Notes: generated from the letters alone by a model not told the origin. Positions 17,516-27,743 are shown, counted from the stretch's first letter. The stretch: DNA of 64,000 bases from M0108 sp044228695 (GCA_044228695.1 JBGAUK010000006.1:18343-82342), one strand, 5' to 3'. Numbers and translations: made by a program.

Positions 17516-18631
17516 TTACCTGTCCTGCCTACCATGATCTCCAATCGACTCGCTACCCTGAAGCAACGCCTCACCGACAACCCCCTTCTCGCTGATTTGA
17601 TGACGCCCGTGGCCCAGGCGCGGCAGACTTGCCACCATGCCGTTGCGGCCGGGCACACGCTTACATCGGCCGCGCAGCCCCTGCACCCGTAGCGCTAGGC
17701 GGGCCACCCGCGCCCATCCGAGGAGCGCCGCGGCTGCACAGTAGATTCGAAAGTCGAAGCCCTTGCCACGCACTGGCCCGGAGGCCTCGGCGGCAGCGGC
17801 GAAAAGCCGCCGCGACTCATCCCCGAGGCCCACCGCGCCGCAGGCCCGGCAGAGACGAAACAGATCCCGCGCGAAGTGCTGCATCTCCGGAACATCGGGC
17901 CCGATACCAGCATCTGCCGCGTGGCGAAGAATCAGAATGTGGGCCTCGGCACGGCTGGCGAGCTTGACCGGATCGGTCTCCCCATCATGATGCAGCCGCT
18001 CGTCGTGCCAGCGGGTCACCGAGCCGAAGGCATCACAATAGACTAGCCGTGCGTCGAGCCGGCCGGCCCGGGCCTCGTACTCCCAGTCCTCCTCGTTCCA
18101 GAGGGGCAGCCAGGGACCGATCCGGTCGGTGAGGGAACGCCGATACAGAGGGGTCGAGGTGGACCACCAGCGCGAGCGCAGATGGGCAGGAAAAAGCGTA
18201 TCGATGCGCTCGCCGGTGCGCTTAAAGGCCACTGGCTTGAGCTCGTCGCCCACCCCGCTATGATGGGTCTTGCCATAGGCGATGTCGCACTCCGGATGAG
18301 CGCGTAGAGCCGCCATCTGCACGGCAAACTTCTCCGGGCGCAGTAGGTCGTCGCTGTCGAGATACTGGATGAATTCACCGCGGGCAACTTGACGACCGGA
18401 CTCGCGGGCTGCACCTGGGCCGCCGTTTTCCCGGCGAACGCCGATCACCACCCCGGGATGCGCAGCCTCTAGCGCGCGAATCAATGCCGGCGTGGCCTCA
18501 TCGGTGGAGCCGTCATCGACCACCACCACCTCGATGGGGCGATAGGTCTGAGCCAGTACCGAGTCAACGGCATCCTGCAACAGTTCCGGGCGATTGAATA
18601 CCGGGATAATAGTGGAGATCAAGCCTTGCAT
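17516..18631 (-). CDS. Family 2 glycosyltransferase
   Basis: 371 residues. LISTIIPVFNRPELLQDAV and VVVDDGSTDEATPALI open the GT-A domain; QYLDSDDLLRPEKF holds the metal site near residue 95, and NEEDWEYEARAGRL is the catalytic ED region. The last 50 residues (from about VQGLRGRCKRV) look unlike the family and may be read past a damaged natural end. The next gene upstream ends about 190 bases away. Confidence 0.83.
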   Translation of the reverse strand: MQGLISTIIPVFNRPELLQDAVDSVLAQTYRPIEVVVVDDGSTDEATPALIRALEAAHPGVVIGVRRENGGPGAARESGRQVARGEFIQYLDSDDLLRPEKFAVQMAALRAHPECDIAYGKTHHSGVGDELKPVAFKRTGERIDTLFPAHLRSRWWSTSTPLYRRSLTDRIGPWLPLWNEEDWEYEARAGRLDARLVYCDAFGSVTRWHDERLHHDGETDPVKLASRAEAHILILRHAADAGIGPDVPEMQHFARDLFRLCRACGAVGLGDESRRLFAAAAEASGPVRGKGFDFRIYCAAAALLGWARVARLALRVQGLRGRCKRVPGRNGMVASLPRLGHGRHQISEKGVVGEALLQGSESIGDHGRQDR

Positions 18632-18817
18632 TTAGCAATTAATCCCAACGATATCAATGGTCAGTGGGGGGCGACCGGTCAGGCTTTGCACGAGTGTGCC
18701 GCCGATCCTCCGTGCTTCACGGTAACGACCCTTTCCGCTTCCCACCGCAAAGTCGCAACACCTTGTATGAGGTTGTCGCCATAAAGTACACTCAAAGACA
18801 GTATCCCATGGCCGCAC

Positions 18818-19801
18818 TTAGACTGTTTCCCTATCAGCCCGCGGTAGGCGCAAGGCTAATTCTGCTGTTGCCAACTCAGCCGCCGAACGATCTTGCCAGA
18901 AGTTTTCATGGCGACTCATGCAACGCCATCGTCCCCAACGCCTACGCAGCCGCTGGGGCAAGTTACGCAAGCGGCTTCCCGGCGGCAAATACATCGGCTC
19001 GTCGTGAAAGTGGAGCCAGGAGTACCAGCAGAGATAGGCCGGGGAGAGCAGTGCCTTGCGGTGCTTCTGCCACAGGATTAGGTGCGCCCGCAGGTACTTC
19101 TCCAACCGCGCCCGCTCCTGGTCGTAGCCGATCTCGAACCCGTGGTCATGGATCAACTCGCACTCCGGCACGTACCCGAGCCGAAAGCCCAACGAACGGG
19201 CCCGAAAGGAGTAGTCGAAGTCCTCGCCGATCTGGAGGCGGTTATCGAACTGCCCCACCCGCTCATAGACCTCACGGCGCATGATGCCAGAACCCACGAT
19301 GTCGCAGGGGCCGCAGCGACTGACCTCCGGCGCGTAGCGCGGTGCGCCGCGGCCGATGAAGTGGGGATTGGCATCCATCCCGCCGGGACGCTCCTCGTTG
19401 GGGCCGCGCTCGACCCGCTGGAGATCCGCCTCCAGTAGCTTGGGCTGGATCAGATCGAACTGCCCGTCCAGCGCCTGGATCGCGGCCTGATCCCAACCCC
19501 CCAACGCCACGATGTCGTTGTCGAGCAGTGCGATGTGGGAGAAGCTGTCGTCGATTCGCCGCAGCCCATGGTTGCGGCCGGTGGAGGGGCCAGAGTTTTC
19601 CGGCAGCCGCGTCAGCGTGATGTCCGGATCGCGCTCCCATTGGTCAAGCAGGGCGCGCGTTACCTCGCCGTGACTGCCGTTGTCGGTGAGGAAAATGTGG
19701 TAGTCGATCCTCGCCTCTCTGCGCAGTGATTCGATACAGCGTTGCGTCAGCTCCCCGCGCTCGAAGGAGACGATGATGATGGCAAGCCGATGCGGACTCA
19801 C
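18818..19801 (-). CDS. Family 2 glycosyltransferase
   Basis: 327 residues. RLAIIIVSFERGELTQRCI, then FLTDNGSHGEVTRALL, the DxD region ALLDNDIVALGGWD and the aspartate-rich GEDFDYSFRARSLGFR. The starting ATG overlaps the stop of the upstream glycosyltransferase (ATGA at 19798-19801), so the two are translationally coupled. Rhamnosyltransferase-like in pattern, but specificity cannot be read. Confidence 0.86.
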   Translation of the reverse strand: MSPHRLAIIIVSFERGELTQRCIESLRREARIDYHIFLTDNGSHGEVTRALLDQWERDPDITLTRLPENSGPSTGRNHGLRRIDDSFSHIALLDNDIVALGGWDQAAIQALDGQFDLIQPKLLEADLQRVERGPNEERPGGMDANPHFIGRGAPRYAPEVSRCGPCDIVGSGIMRREVYERVGQFDNRLQIGEDFDYSFRARSLGFRLGYVPECELIHDHGFEIGYDQERARLEKYLRAHLILWQKHRKALLSPAYLCWYSWLHFHDEPMYLPPGSRLRNLPQRLRRRWGRWRCMSRHENFWQDRSAAELATAELALRLPRADRETV

Positions 19802-20718
19802 TTGTGGACGCCTCGCCCTAGGCGCCCCTCGATACTGCCAATCACCCCGCCGGCGCTCTTCATCCAGTCCAGCTGATTCAGCAGACGGGTCTTCTCGTTA
19901 CCGAACCAGGTTCGTGGACTGAGGGTCCACCGGACGAGTCCACGCAATGACCTTCCGAGGCCCTCTCCCCGCCCGGTGTGCCCCTGGCAGCGGGCATTGT
20001 CGAACCACCACTTGCGGAAATAGCCCTTTTTGACACGATCCGCACCGATACGATGCCATACCGTCGGTTTGGGGTCATAGATTACCCGATAACCCGCGGC
20101 GATCGCCCGGATCACGAACTCGGTGTCCTCCCCCGAGCAGAGCATGGTGGCCGATCGGCCGGTCCTGGTACTGAAGCCGCCGAGCGTTACTGCCATCGCC
20201 TTGTCAATGCAGAGATTCGCGCCCCAGAGTTTGGGGATGTCGAGCGCCACGCGATCAACATGAAAGTCGAGCAGCGCCAGCATCGGATAGAACTCCGGCC
20301 CAAGCCAGTCTGGCTTACCCTCCTCCCACACCGGCAGCACCTTACCGCCGACACAGCCGGGGGACTCCTCGGCGATCACCCGCGCCAGGTCGCAAAGCCA
20401 TCGTTCGTCCACGAGCACGTCGTCATCCGTAAAGGCGATGTAGGCGCCGCGAGCCTCTACGATCGCGGCGTTGCGGGCGTTCGAGAGCCCCTGCTTCCTC
20501 TCGAATACCCCCCGCACCCGGGAGTCTGTCACCTGAAAGTGTGCGATGACCGCCTCGGTGTCGTCGGTGGAATTGTTGTTGATGACCAGGATCTCCACCT
20601 CCAGTGCTCTCGGCGGCTGGGCGGCCACGATCTTCTCTAGGGTCTGGGCCAGCCCCTCGCTTCGGTTGTAGGTGCAGACAGCTATGGTCAATACGGCCGA
20701 ATCACTCACATAGGACAC
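19798..20718 (-). CDS. Family 2 glycosyltransferase
   Basis: 306 residues. LTIAVCTYNRSEGLAQTLE, then LVINNNSTDDTEAVI, metal site AFTDDDVLVDERWL near residue 98 and GEDTEFVIRAIAAGYR. Complete GT-A domain with a short basic C-terminus. First of a coupled pair with the gene at 18818-19801. Confidence 0.87.
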   Translation of the reverse strand: MSYVSDSAVLTIAVCTYNRSEGLAQTLEKIVAAQPPRALEVEILVINNNSTDDTEAVIAHFQVTDSRVRGVFERKQGLSNARNAAIVEARGAYIAFTDDDVLVDERWLCDLARVIAEESPGCVGGKVLPVWEEGKPDWLGPEFYPMLALLDFHVDRVALDIPKLWGANLCIDKAMAVTLGGFSTRTGRSATMLCSGEDTEFVIRAIAAGYRVIYDPKPTVWHRIGADRVKKGYFRKWWFDNARCQGHTGRGEGLGRSLRGLVRWTLSPRTWFGNEKTRLLNQLDWMKSAGGVIGSIEGRLGRGVHK

Positions 20719-20766
20719 CTTAAAATCAAGGGGTTGGAAAGATCACCGGGCTTGATCTCCCGGTGT

Positions 20767-21906
20767 TCACAGGGCCTGCTCCCCGCCCAGCCGGGCACGA
20801 AACCAACCCTGGACTTCGATCGCCGCCGACTTGGCAAGGCAGTGGCTCGGCAACTCGATCAAACGATAGAAGATATAGGCCGCTACAACGACCCAAGTCG
20901 CACTTGCCAACCCCGCAAGGAGCGTAGTGGGCTCCGCCACTTCCTGACCGCCCCTCAGCAGCGCGTAATGCAGCAGAGGATGGACGATATAGAGCGAATA
21001 GCTCCACACGCCCCCCCACTCCAGAATGTTGCTCGGCGGATGTTTGAAGTGCCACTGAATCTCCCACCTCATCCAGAAATAGGCGGCCACCGCAAACAGA
21101 TGAAGGGATAGCCAGTTGGGGACGTCCACCCCGAAGATTCGGTCACCATGAAACTTCAAGATACCAAATAGGACGGAGAGACCCAATACCCCCACGCGCA
21201 TCACCCAGAGCCGAACCAGAGTCCGCGCTCCCTTGAGGCGTCCCCAGTCTGACTCTGCGGCGTGGCACCCCAGTATCCAGATGGGGAGACCGGTCAGCCA
21301 GGTGAGTCCATGGCCGAAGATCGGGAAATCCTGCAACCGTCCTGGCTCCGAAACCTCCGGCAAGCCGACGCTCCCTAGCACAAGGGCCGCCACCACCAAA
21401 GCAAGCAGATAGAGCCTCGTCCACGAGCCTGTGAGCTCGCGCAAACGACGCAGCAGTGGGTATAGGAGGTAGTAGATCAGCTCGCAGCCCAGGCTCCAGA
21501 TGCCCGTGTAGGCCAGCGGCCGGACTTCGAAGGCCAGGCCGGCGATCACCAGCACCACCGCCAGCGGCAGGCCGATACGCAAGAGTCGCCCGGTCAGAAA
21601 ACTGAAAGGTTCGAAGGGGCGGCCTTTGGCATAGGGGTAATGGATGACGAACCCGGAGATCAAGAAAAAGACGATCACCGCAGCCTGTCCATTATATAGG
21701 TTCCCGGCAACTAACCATGCCGCAGACCCGACCGTCGAACCAAGCATCTCCCCCTTGTCCATAAAGATCCGGAAATCGATTCCGAACCCGTGGGAGAAGG
21801 CGACGATCAGCGCCAGGATGATTCGCAGTGAATCGAGGCCGGCGATGCTCAGGGTCCCGGACGAAGTGGACGGTTGGGAGGCCAGGGCGACCCGCGCTTT
21901 CATCAT
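20767..21906 (-). CDS. Membrane acyltransferase, family 3
   Basis: 379 residues, about ten membrane segments. Contains IAGLDSLRIILALIVAFSHG with the conserved His, FFLISGFVIHYPYAKGRPF and FLTGRLLRIGLPLAVVLV. Likely O-acetylates the glycan at the membrane. GC-rich like the surrounding genes, unlike the acyltransferase at 3414-4481. No coupling to neighbours; flanked by gaps of about 50 and 175 bases. Confidence 0.85.
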   Translation of the reverse strand: MMKARVALASQPSTSSGTLSIAGLDSLRIILALIVAFSHGFGIDFRIFMDKGEMLGSTVGSAAWLVAGNLYNGQAAVIVFFLISGFVIHYPYAKGRPFEPFSFLTGRLLRIGLPLAVVLVIAGLAFEVRPLAYTGIWSLGCELIYYLLYPLLRRLRELTGSWTRLYLLALVVAALVLGSVGLPEVSEPGRLQDFPIFGHGLTWLTGLPIWILGCHAAESDWGRLKGARTLVRLWVMRVGVLGLSVLFGILKFHGDRIFGVDVPNWLSLHLFAVAAYFWMRWEIQWHFKHPPSNILEWGGVWSYSLYIVHPLLHYALLRGGQEVAEPTTLLAGLASATWVVVAAYIFYRLIELPSHCLAKSAAIEVQGWFRARLGGEQAL

Positions 21907-22081
21907 CCGCTTGTTACGCCAGCCACTTCCTGCCTCTTTCGGGGACGAAACACGGCTCGTAACACATTGAAAGCAATGGTCTCTCGATCTATTTCTCGTG
22001 CAGACTCGTTCGATTTTATTCTATCCTCCAACATCAAGTGACGCCCCCAAGGCTTGAAGCGACCTTGGCCCAAACTCCGCC

Positions 22082-23251
22082 TCATCGGGAAGCACCACCG
22101 ACTGTTGGAAGCGCTGCCAACAGCACCTGCAGCTTGGCGGTAATCGCCAGCCAAGAAAAGACCCGCCGTGCTCTATCGGCCGCGGCCTCCCCCATCCTGT
22201 GCAGGCACTCCGGGCTCTCGGCGAGCTGTGACAGTGCCTCGGCTAATGCCTTTGCGCTGCCGGGCTCAACGATGATTCCGGTACAGCCATCCTCCACCAT
22301 AAAAGGGATGCCGCCCACGCGGCTCCCCACCACCGGACGTCCGGCAGCCATCGCCTCCAGCACTACGGTGGGCAAAGAATCGCTCAGGGAAGGGACGCAG
22401 ACCAGATCGGCCTGGCGGTAACAGGCCCCGAGCTCGTGCCGGGGACGGCGGCCTGCAAAGCGCACGTTATCGAGCGCCAGCCGCCCGGCCAACGTCTCTA
22501 ACTCACTGCGAAGCGGGCCGTCCCCGACCAGACACAGCTCCACCGCTACGCCCCGGTCCCGCAAAAGCGTCATCGCTTCAATGAGGTATGCGGCCCCTTT
22601 CTCCACCGACAGGCGCCCCACGTAGAGCAACTTGAGCCCTCTCCCGTGGAATAGCATCGGCGCCTGCCCCGCTGGCCGCCCGATCTCCTCTAGGTCAATC
22701 CCGTTTGGCAACACCTCGATACGCGTAGCGGGACCTGCCCAGCGCGCGGCCAACTCCTGCATGCGGGGAGAGAGTGCGAGGATCAGGTCGGCCTGGCGAT
22801 AGGCGGATGGCGTGACCCTCTTGTAGAGGGCGGTCAACCGACGATCGTAGGTGCCTAATGGGCGATCGAAGATGTCACCGTGGGTCACCAAGGCATAGGG
22901 AATTCCCCTTCCGGCCTTGAGCCGAGCCGCGCAAAGGGCGGCCACCACATGGCCATGACACATCACGCCGTCGAGCCCGGCCTCGTCCGCGATGCGCTTC
23001 AATACCCCAAGCGCCCCGTGCGCAAAGGCCAGCTCGCGCGGGACGTGGCCGAACCGGCGCAGCCAATGGAAATGATGGGTGGCGCAGCGCTCGGCCCGGA
23101 TCGGCGTCGGGAGGTCAGGCGGGAAGCCATTGGAGATCAGGCTTACCTCGGCCTGAGCGCTGAGCAGGCGGGCATGGTTGATAGCAACATTGGCGACCGC
23201 CCCGCGATGAACGAGGTCCGGACAGACGATAGCATAGCGTCGAAGGCTCAT
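22082..23251 (-). CDS. GT4-family glycosyltransferase
   Basis: 389 residues, GT-B fold. RYAIVCPDLVHRGAVANVA opens the acceptor domain; LLYVGRLSVEKGAAYLIEAM and SDSLPTVVLEAMAAGRPVV form the donor domain with the E-x7-E motif. The start overlaps the upstream gene's stop by four bases. First gene after a 175-base gap to the acyltransferase. Confidence 0.88.
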   Translation of the reverse strand: MSLRRYAIVCPDLVHRGAVANVAINHARLLSAQAEVSLISNGFPPDLPTPIRAERCATHHFHWLRRFGHVPRELAFAHGALGVLKRIADEAGLDGVMCHGHVVAALCAARLKAGRGIPYALVTHGDIFDRPLGTYDRRLTALYKRVTPSAYRQADLILALSPRMQELAARWAGPATRIEVLPNGIDLEEIGRPAGQAPMLFHGRGLKLLYVGRLSVEKGAAYLIEAMTLLRDRGVAVELCLVGDGPLRSELETLAGRLALDNVRFAGRRPRHELGACYRQADLVCVPSLSDSLPTVVLEAMAAGRPVVGSRVGGIPFMVEDGCTGIIVEPGSAKALAEALSQLAESPECLHRMGEAAADRARRVFSWLAITAKLQVLLAALPTVGGASR

Positions 23252-24363
23252 GCGGCTGGCGGGGTCCAGACTGGTGTTGGGGAATGTGGATCGCCGAAGG
23301 CACGGGCACGCAACTCATCGATGCGTTGCGCCACCGGCAGTGCCATGCGCGCGTCGAACTGGACGGAGGTCAACCGGCCGCGTCCGCTGTCCTGCCCCTT
23401 GTCGGGCTGCGCCGGGTGCCACAGGTGCAGCATGGGCAGATAGCCGTAGGGGTAGAGCCGGAGCGTCGAAACGCGCTCCCACAGCTCGTTGTCTTCACCG
23501 CCCCAACCGACGAAACTCTCGTCGAAACCGCCGATATCGAGGTAAGCCGCCTTTTCGATTACCAGGCTGCCACCCCCGAGGGCGTTCTGCAGGATCTTCT
23601 CCGGCGCCACCATCCGACAATGATCGTGTCCCCAAATCCCCCCATCCTCCGCGCCGACGGCCCCCGGCGTGCAGGGTGCGAACAGTGCGTCGCTGGTAGG
23701 CGGATCGAGATAGAAGATAAACCGTTTCAGGTTGACCACCTGATAGCCGCGCGAGAAGTAGCCGAGGTGCGCCAGGGCGTAGTCCTCCGGGATCGGCAAA
23801 TCATTGTCGTGCAGGCAGAGGATGGGCGCACGGGCCATGCGCCCACCGACGTTGAAGGCCCAAGCGCGGCAATAAGGCATCGCCGGATGTGGCAGTCGGG
23901 TATGCACATAAGATACCCAGGCGGGCAGGGCCTGTGAGATCTCCGGCGTGGCCGACTGCTCCACCACGATCGCCTCGATGCGCACCCTGCGCTGGGCAGC
24001 GAGGCTGCCCAACGTGACCAAGAGCTGGGGCAGGCGTGCCTGCCCACGGTGACCGATGATGAACGAGATCTGCGGCGGTTCGTCGCTCGGCGGCGGGAAG
24101 GCGGCGCATTGGAAAGAGTGCTCCTGTTCGGCTCGCCGCAGTAGGTCCAGGCCCAGACTCGGCAATACCTGCGGGGCGTAGAGTGGCGAGGTCCACGGCC
24201 AGTCGCAGCGGACACCTGGGCCATCCGGCGCCCGCTCCAGCCGCTCGTGGCGGTTGCAGAGCCTGACCCAATGTGGGTCCCGCGCATGCATTGCCCACTG
24301 GTAGCGCGGCCAGTCCATCAGCAGTGCGCCAACCAGCGGTCGGAACGCGCCCGGTTCAATCAT
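23248..24363 (-). CDS. Glycosyltransferase with galactosyltransferase-type C-terminal domain
   Basis: 371 residues from ATG at 24363. The GT-A part has ISFIIGHRGQARLPQLLVTL and the metal site CLHDNDLPIPEDYA. The C-terminal part shows DIGGFDESFVGWGGEDNELW, the glyco_transf_7C signature of beta-1,4-galactosyltransferase relatives. The long frame to 24606 is rejected: its first 81 residues are arginine-rich and overlap the upstream gene. Coupled by ATGA to both neighbours. Confidence 0.85.
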   Translation of the reverse strand: MIEPGAFRPLVGALLMDWPRYQWAMHARDPHWVRLCNRHERLERAPDGPGVRCDWPWTSPLYAPQVLPSLGLDLLRRAEQEHSFQCAAFPPPSDEPPQISFIIGHRGQARLPQLLVTLGSLAAQRRVRIEAIVVEQSATPEISQALPAWVSYVHTRLPHPAMPYCRAWAFNVGGRMARAPILCLHDNDLPIPEDYALAHLGYFSRGYQVVNLKRFIFYLDPPTSDALFAPCTPGAVGAEDGGIWGHDHCRMVAPEKILQNALGGGSLVIEKAAYLDIGGFDESFVGWGGEDNELWERVSTLRLYPYGYLPMLHLWHPAQPDKGQDSGRGRLTSVQFDARMALPVAQRIDELRARAFGDPHSPTPVWTPPAA

Positions 24364-24884
24364 GACGGCAGGTCGACCCAGCGGTAACCGGCGCCGCCCG
24401 CGCCGGCGTTCAGGCCGCGCGCATGCGGACGAACGTCGAGCGAGTCGGTCGCCGGCCTTATGCTCTTCTCTATCTGGGGGAGGTAGAGACCTTCGCCCCG
24501 TCCGTCGGAGACCGCCCACTTCTCGACGAAGCGGCCACGATTGACCATCGAGTACTTGTCCCAGATCCGCTCGCCCTCGAACGACGTCTCTTCTGGCTTC
24601 AGCCACTCGTGCCGAAGGAATTGGTAGGGGGGCACGTTTGGCGAGATGCCGTTAATCGCTACCACCCAAGGACTGTCGAGGGAGTTGGGCAGCCCGTTGC
24701 GGAGCAGCGGAACCAAACATTCGTCGTAGCGCGGCTGGTAGGTGGTGGCGCCGACCGTCAGGTCACACGAGAGCGCGCTGTCGGCGCGGGGGCGGTACGG
24801 CCGGTGTCGGCAAAGCCGGTATTGGACCACCGATTTGATGGCAGCAAAGGGGTTGGTCGCACGATTTCCATACCCATGGTTCAT
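24360..24884 (-). CDS. Hypothetical protein in the glycan operon
   Basis: 174 residues with no family recognised. The sequence DLTVGATTYQPRYDECLVPL and SPWVVAINGISPNVPPYQFL resembles the first strands of a GT-A glycosyltransferase, but no DxD motif follows and the protein ends early. It may be a truncated transferase or an accessory subunit. Its stop overlaps the start of the next gene (ATGA), which supports real translation. Confidence 0.5.
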   Translation of the reverse strand: MNHGYGNRATNPFAAIKSVVQYRLCRHRPYRPRADSALSCDLTVGATTYQPRYDECLVPLLRNGLPNSLDSPWVVAINGISPNVPPYQFLRHEWLKPEETSFEGERIWDKYSMVNRGRFVEKWAVSDGRGEGLYLPQIEKSIRPATDSLDVRPHARGLNAGAGGAGYRWVDLPS

Positions 24885-24899
24885 TGCGCGCTGAGGGCC

Positions 24900-26225
24900 T
24901 CAAGACTCATCATTTTCCAGCTGATCTACGACGGCCGAAATCTCTCCTGCCGAGACGCTATCCATCATGGCACTGCCGGTGGGCCATTCGTTGGCCCCAC
25001 TGTCGTGAGGGTAGCGCCTACCAAGCACATCCCGCGCCCGCTGCGCAAGCCACGGTGATAACCCAATCCGTGCCAGGCGGCCATCGTCGGGATGGCGGAT
25101 GCGCGGCAACTGCCCGGTGGCGACCGGTCGCTCCAGGCACTGCTTGAAGGCATCGGCCCAGGCGTCGATGGCGCCTTCCTCGCTGTACCTGCCGCCCTGC
25201 GAGCGGGCAGCGGCCGCTGAAAGCCGCTCGAAGGTGGCCGGCTCCTCGACCAAGCGCATCACGCAACTGACGGCGGCGTCGAGATCGCCAACCGGAAAGG
25301 TGAGGGCGTTCGCGCCATCGAGGAACTGCCCCTCCGCCGCGAGTCCGACAAACCGGGAGATCACTGGCACCACGCCGTGGGCCATCGCCTCGCGGGGTGC
25401 GATGGTTACTCCTTCAGTGTGGGCGAAGTGAGCGAAGAGGTCCAGGCGTGGATAGATGCGTTGGTAGAGGTCTTCGACCCCGACCCAGCCGTGCATACGC
25501 ACACGCCCCTGCCGGATATCATCGGCCAGGGCCGCTCGGATCCCCTCCTCGGCGGGGCCGGAACCCACGAGGTCGAGGGTGTAGGGGAGCCCTCGCGCAT
25601 TGAGCCGCTGCACGAAACCGATGAAATCCAGCGCCCGCTTCTGGCCAGGGTCTAAGCGTCCGACGTAGCCAATACGGATCGGCTCGCCCACGGCCCGAGG
25701 AATGCGCGACACCTTGGGGGCGGCGACCCCACCGGGGATGTTCACCACCCGATCCGCCGCCAGTCCCGACCAATGGATCACCCCCTGCCGAACCAACTCA
25801 CCGGAGGTGACGCAGAGGTCGATGTGGTTGCGGTAGAGTCGGGCGTCGTAGAGGTAATGGGGCTCGTAGGCCTGAATGGTCACCGCCAGGCGCGGCCAGC
25901 CGTGGCGGTGCTTGATGCGGGTGACCGCCTCGTAGGCATCGTAGACCCGTGCAATCAACACTACATCCGGCTGCACCTTCAGGATAGACCTCTCCAGAGC
26001 CTCGATGCGCGCCTGTCGGGTCCCCTTGCCGCTCTCGTCGATAATCACGACCGGTAGATCGGGGAATGCCTTCTGGTAGGGTTCGGGGTCGTTGTACCGG
26101 GCCCCCTTGGTTAGGCCCACCACCGGATCGATACCCCTGGAGGGAAGCTTACGCACCAGGTCCGCCACGATATTCTCGACGCCACCCTGGAGGGAGCGTG
26201 AGATGTTGCAAATTAATAGCCTCAT
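24900..26225 (-). CDS. GT4-family glycosyltransferase
   Basis: 441 residues. Opens MRLLICNISRSLQGGVENI; donor domain IRIGYVGRLDPGQKRALDF and TEGVTIAPREAMAHGVVPVI. It is a paralogue of the gene at 28047-29357: both share GGVE near the start, a DPE-Y motif (RYNDPEPYQ against RFHDPERYR) and the REAMAHGV type motif. The last 60 residues are hydrophilic and variable. Confidence 0.87.
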   Translation of the reverse strand: MRLLICNISRSLQGGVENIVADLVRKLPSRGIDPVVGLTKGARYNDPEPYQKAFPDLPVVIIDESGKGTRQARIEALERSILKVQPDVVLIARVYDAYEAVTRIKHRHGWPRLAVTIQAYEPHYLYDARLYRNHIDLCVTSGELVRQGVIHWSGLAADRVVNIPGGVAAPKVSRIPRAVGEPIRIGYVGRLDPGQKRALDFIGFVQRLNARGLPYTLDLVGSGPAEEGIRAALADDIRQGRVRMHGWVGVEDLYQRIYPRLDLFAHFAHTEGVTIAPREAMAHGVVPVISRFVGLAAEGQFLDGANALTFPVGDLDAAVSCVMRLVEEPATFERLSAAAARSQGGRYSEEGAIDAWADAFKQCLERPVATGQLPRIRHPDDGRLARIGLSPWLAQRARDVLGRRYPHDSGANEWPTGSAMMDSVSAGEISAVVDQLENDES

Positions 26226-26333
26226 TCAGGTGAGGCCAACCGTCGAAAAACGCTTTGCTTCATTTCTAACTTGATGACTCTGTTCTCTGGTGAGGTACCA
26301 TCCAGCCCTAACGCGCTCAGCCATATAGGAACG

Positions 26334-26561
26334 CTATTCCAGCCCACCAGTTATAGCAATTTTCTCGAAATGATCCCAAAAAATCCCGTCTGTATGAACC
26401 TCCATCACTAACCCGAGGCTCATGTAAAGTATGTTGCTTAACCCTGCACCGTATTTAGCTACCACCACCAAATTGGTGATGCGTGCCTCCGCAGACAACT
26501 TGAGCGGAGGGAAGTGGTCCGCCACTACAGCAATCCGGTGGGTCCGTGTTGAAGCCGTCAC
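26334..26561 (-). pseudogene. Chimeric relic of two glycosyltransferase genes
   Basis: A 75-codon frame. Its beginning, HRIAVVADHFPPLKLSAE, looks like the first strand of a GT4 enzyme. It then switches to VVVAKYGAGLSNILYMSLG, which resembles the C-terminal GT61 motif of the next gene upstream (VVGTHGAGLVNLVFAKPG). Neither half could form a fold. It fills most of the gap 26226-26557. Confidence 0.5.
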
Positions 26562-27667
26562 AGGCCAGCACTTCCCAGAGCCTCATCAAGCTTGGCGACA
26601 TCTACCTCGATATCCTCCTTCTGATGCTCCCAGGACGATGGATCGGTCGCGCCCTCGCCCATGACACAGCGATATTCGCACCCCGCGCGGGCCGCCAAGT
26701 GATGGTAGACCCAGTGACAATATCGGGGCGGCATAATTTCGATGACCTTGGTCCCCGGCTTGGCGAAGACGAGGTTCACGAGTCCCGCGCCATGGGTCCC
26801 CACCACCGCTGCGGCGCTACGGAACAGGGCAATCTGCTCGCCGAAATCCAGCTCCTCCAGTACCACCTTCTCGAAGCCGTGGGAGGCGAGGAGGCGCGTG
26901 ACCGGCGCCTCGTTGCGCGTGCGCCGGAACCGCGATCGCTCACGGCTGATATAAAGGCGCCTCCGTTGATCCGATACCTCACAGGTCCAGAATCTCGCCC
27001 GGAGGTAGTCGACCATCCAATCGCGAGGAGTCCAGAACGCCTCCAGGCAGCTTGACGCCAGTACCTGCTCGCAACGCACTATCGGATGCTGATGGGATGA
27101 AACGATGCGCGAGGGCGGGATGCCCAGCCGCTCCAGGGAGTCGCGTTGAAAGGGGTAGCGGTCCTCGACATAGACCCGGTCGAACGGCTCGCCCAGCGAT
27201 TCGGCGAGTCCGAACCGGCACACCACCTCTAACAGCCAGTGGAAGTAGTTGCTCTCCTGTCCGGTGGAGAGTGCCAGGGTCACGCCATCGAGCAGGCGCG
27301 GCCGAACCCAGCTCAACGGCGCCCGGTACCGCTCCAGCTCGCCGAGCTGATGGGGCGTCAGGCAGGAGACCCCTGCCAGTCGATACCCATCTCGATCGGT
27401 CACCCCCGTCAGCTTCGAGATATAGCCCCCCGCGATGCGCGCCACGAACTCAGTGGGGGCGGTATACCGGCGAGGCGCCTCGGTGGCAGGTGTCCCAATC
27501 AGGCACGCGGGTGCGGGGGTCTCCACCTCTTCTTCGGCGCGAATCACGATGCAATCGACCGGCCTCGGCTTTGACCGGAAGGAGACTCCTCCCAGCTCCA
27601 ACGAGACCTTGGGCGGCACCGCGCGGAGCAGGGTGGTCCACCCCTCCCGGACGATCTCCTTGAGCAT
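26558..27667 (-). CDS. GT61-family (DUF563) glycosyltransferase
   Basis: 369 residues from ATG at 27667. Family motifs are SNYFHWLLEVVCRFGL, RRLYISRERSRFRRTRNE and VVGTHGAGLVNLVFAKPGTK near the C-terminus. Members add xylose or related sugars to glycans or act in capsule synthesis. The longer frame to 27994 is rejected because its first 109 residues run through the acyltransferase relic and are of low quality. Confidence 0.82.
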   Translation of the reverse strand: MLKEIVREGWTTLLRAVPPKVSLELGGVSFRSKPRPVDCIVIRAEEEVETPAPACLIGTPATEAPRRYTAPTEFVARIAGGYISKLTGVTDRDGYRLAGVSCLTPHQLGELERYRAPLSWVRPRLLDGVTLALSTGQESNYFHWLLEVVCRFGLAESLGEPFDRVYVEDRYPFQRDSLERLGIPPSRIVSSHQHPIVRCEQVLASSCLEAFWTPRDWMVDYLRARFWTCEVSDQRRRLYISRERSRFRRTRNEAPVTRLLASHGFEKVVLEELDFGEQIALFRSAAAVVGTHGAGLVNLVFAKPGTKVIEIMPPRYCHWVYHHLAARAGCEYRCVMGEGATDPSSWEHQKEDIEVDVAKLDEALGSAGL

Positions 27668-27743
27668 GCTCGATCTCAAACGACGAACCAGCCTCAACCT
27701 TCCGCCAACCGGCGTACACGACCGGCACCGTGGGCCATTTGGA

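Noticed and set aside
17483..17692. Plus-strand 69-codon frame opposite the end of a glycosyltransferase
   Set aside because: It overlaps the real gene antisense, and no family was recognised, although it explains why the glycosyltransferase C-terminus looks odd.
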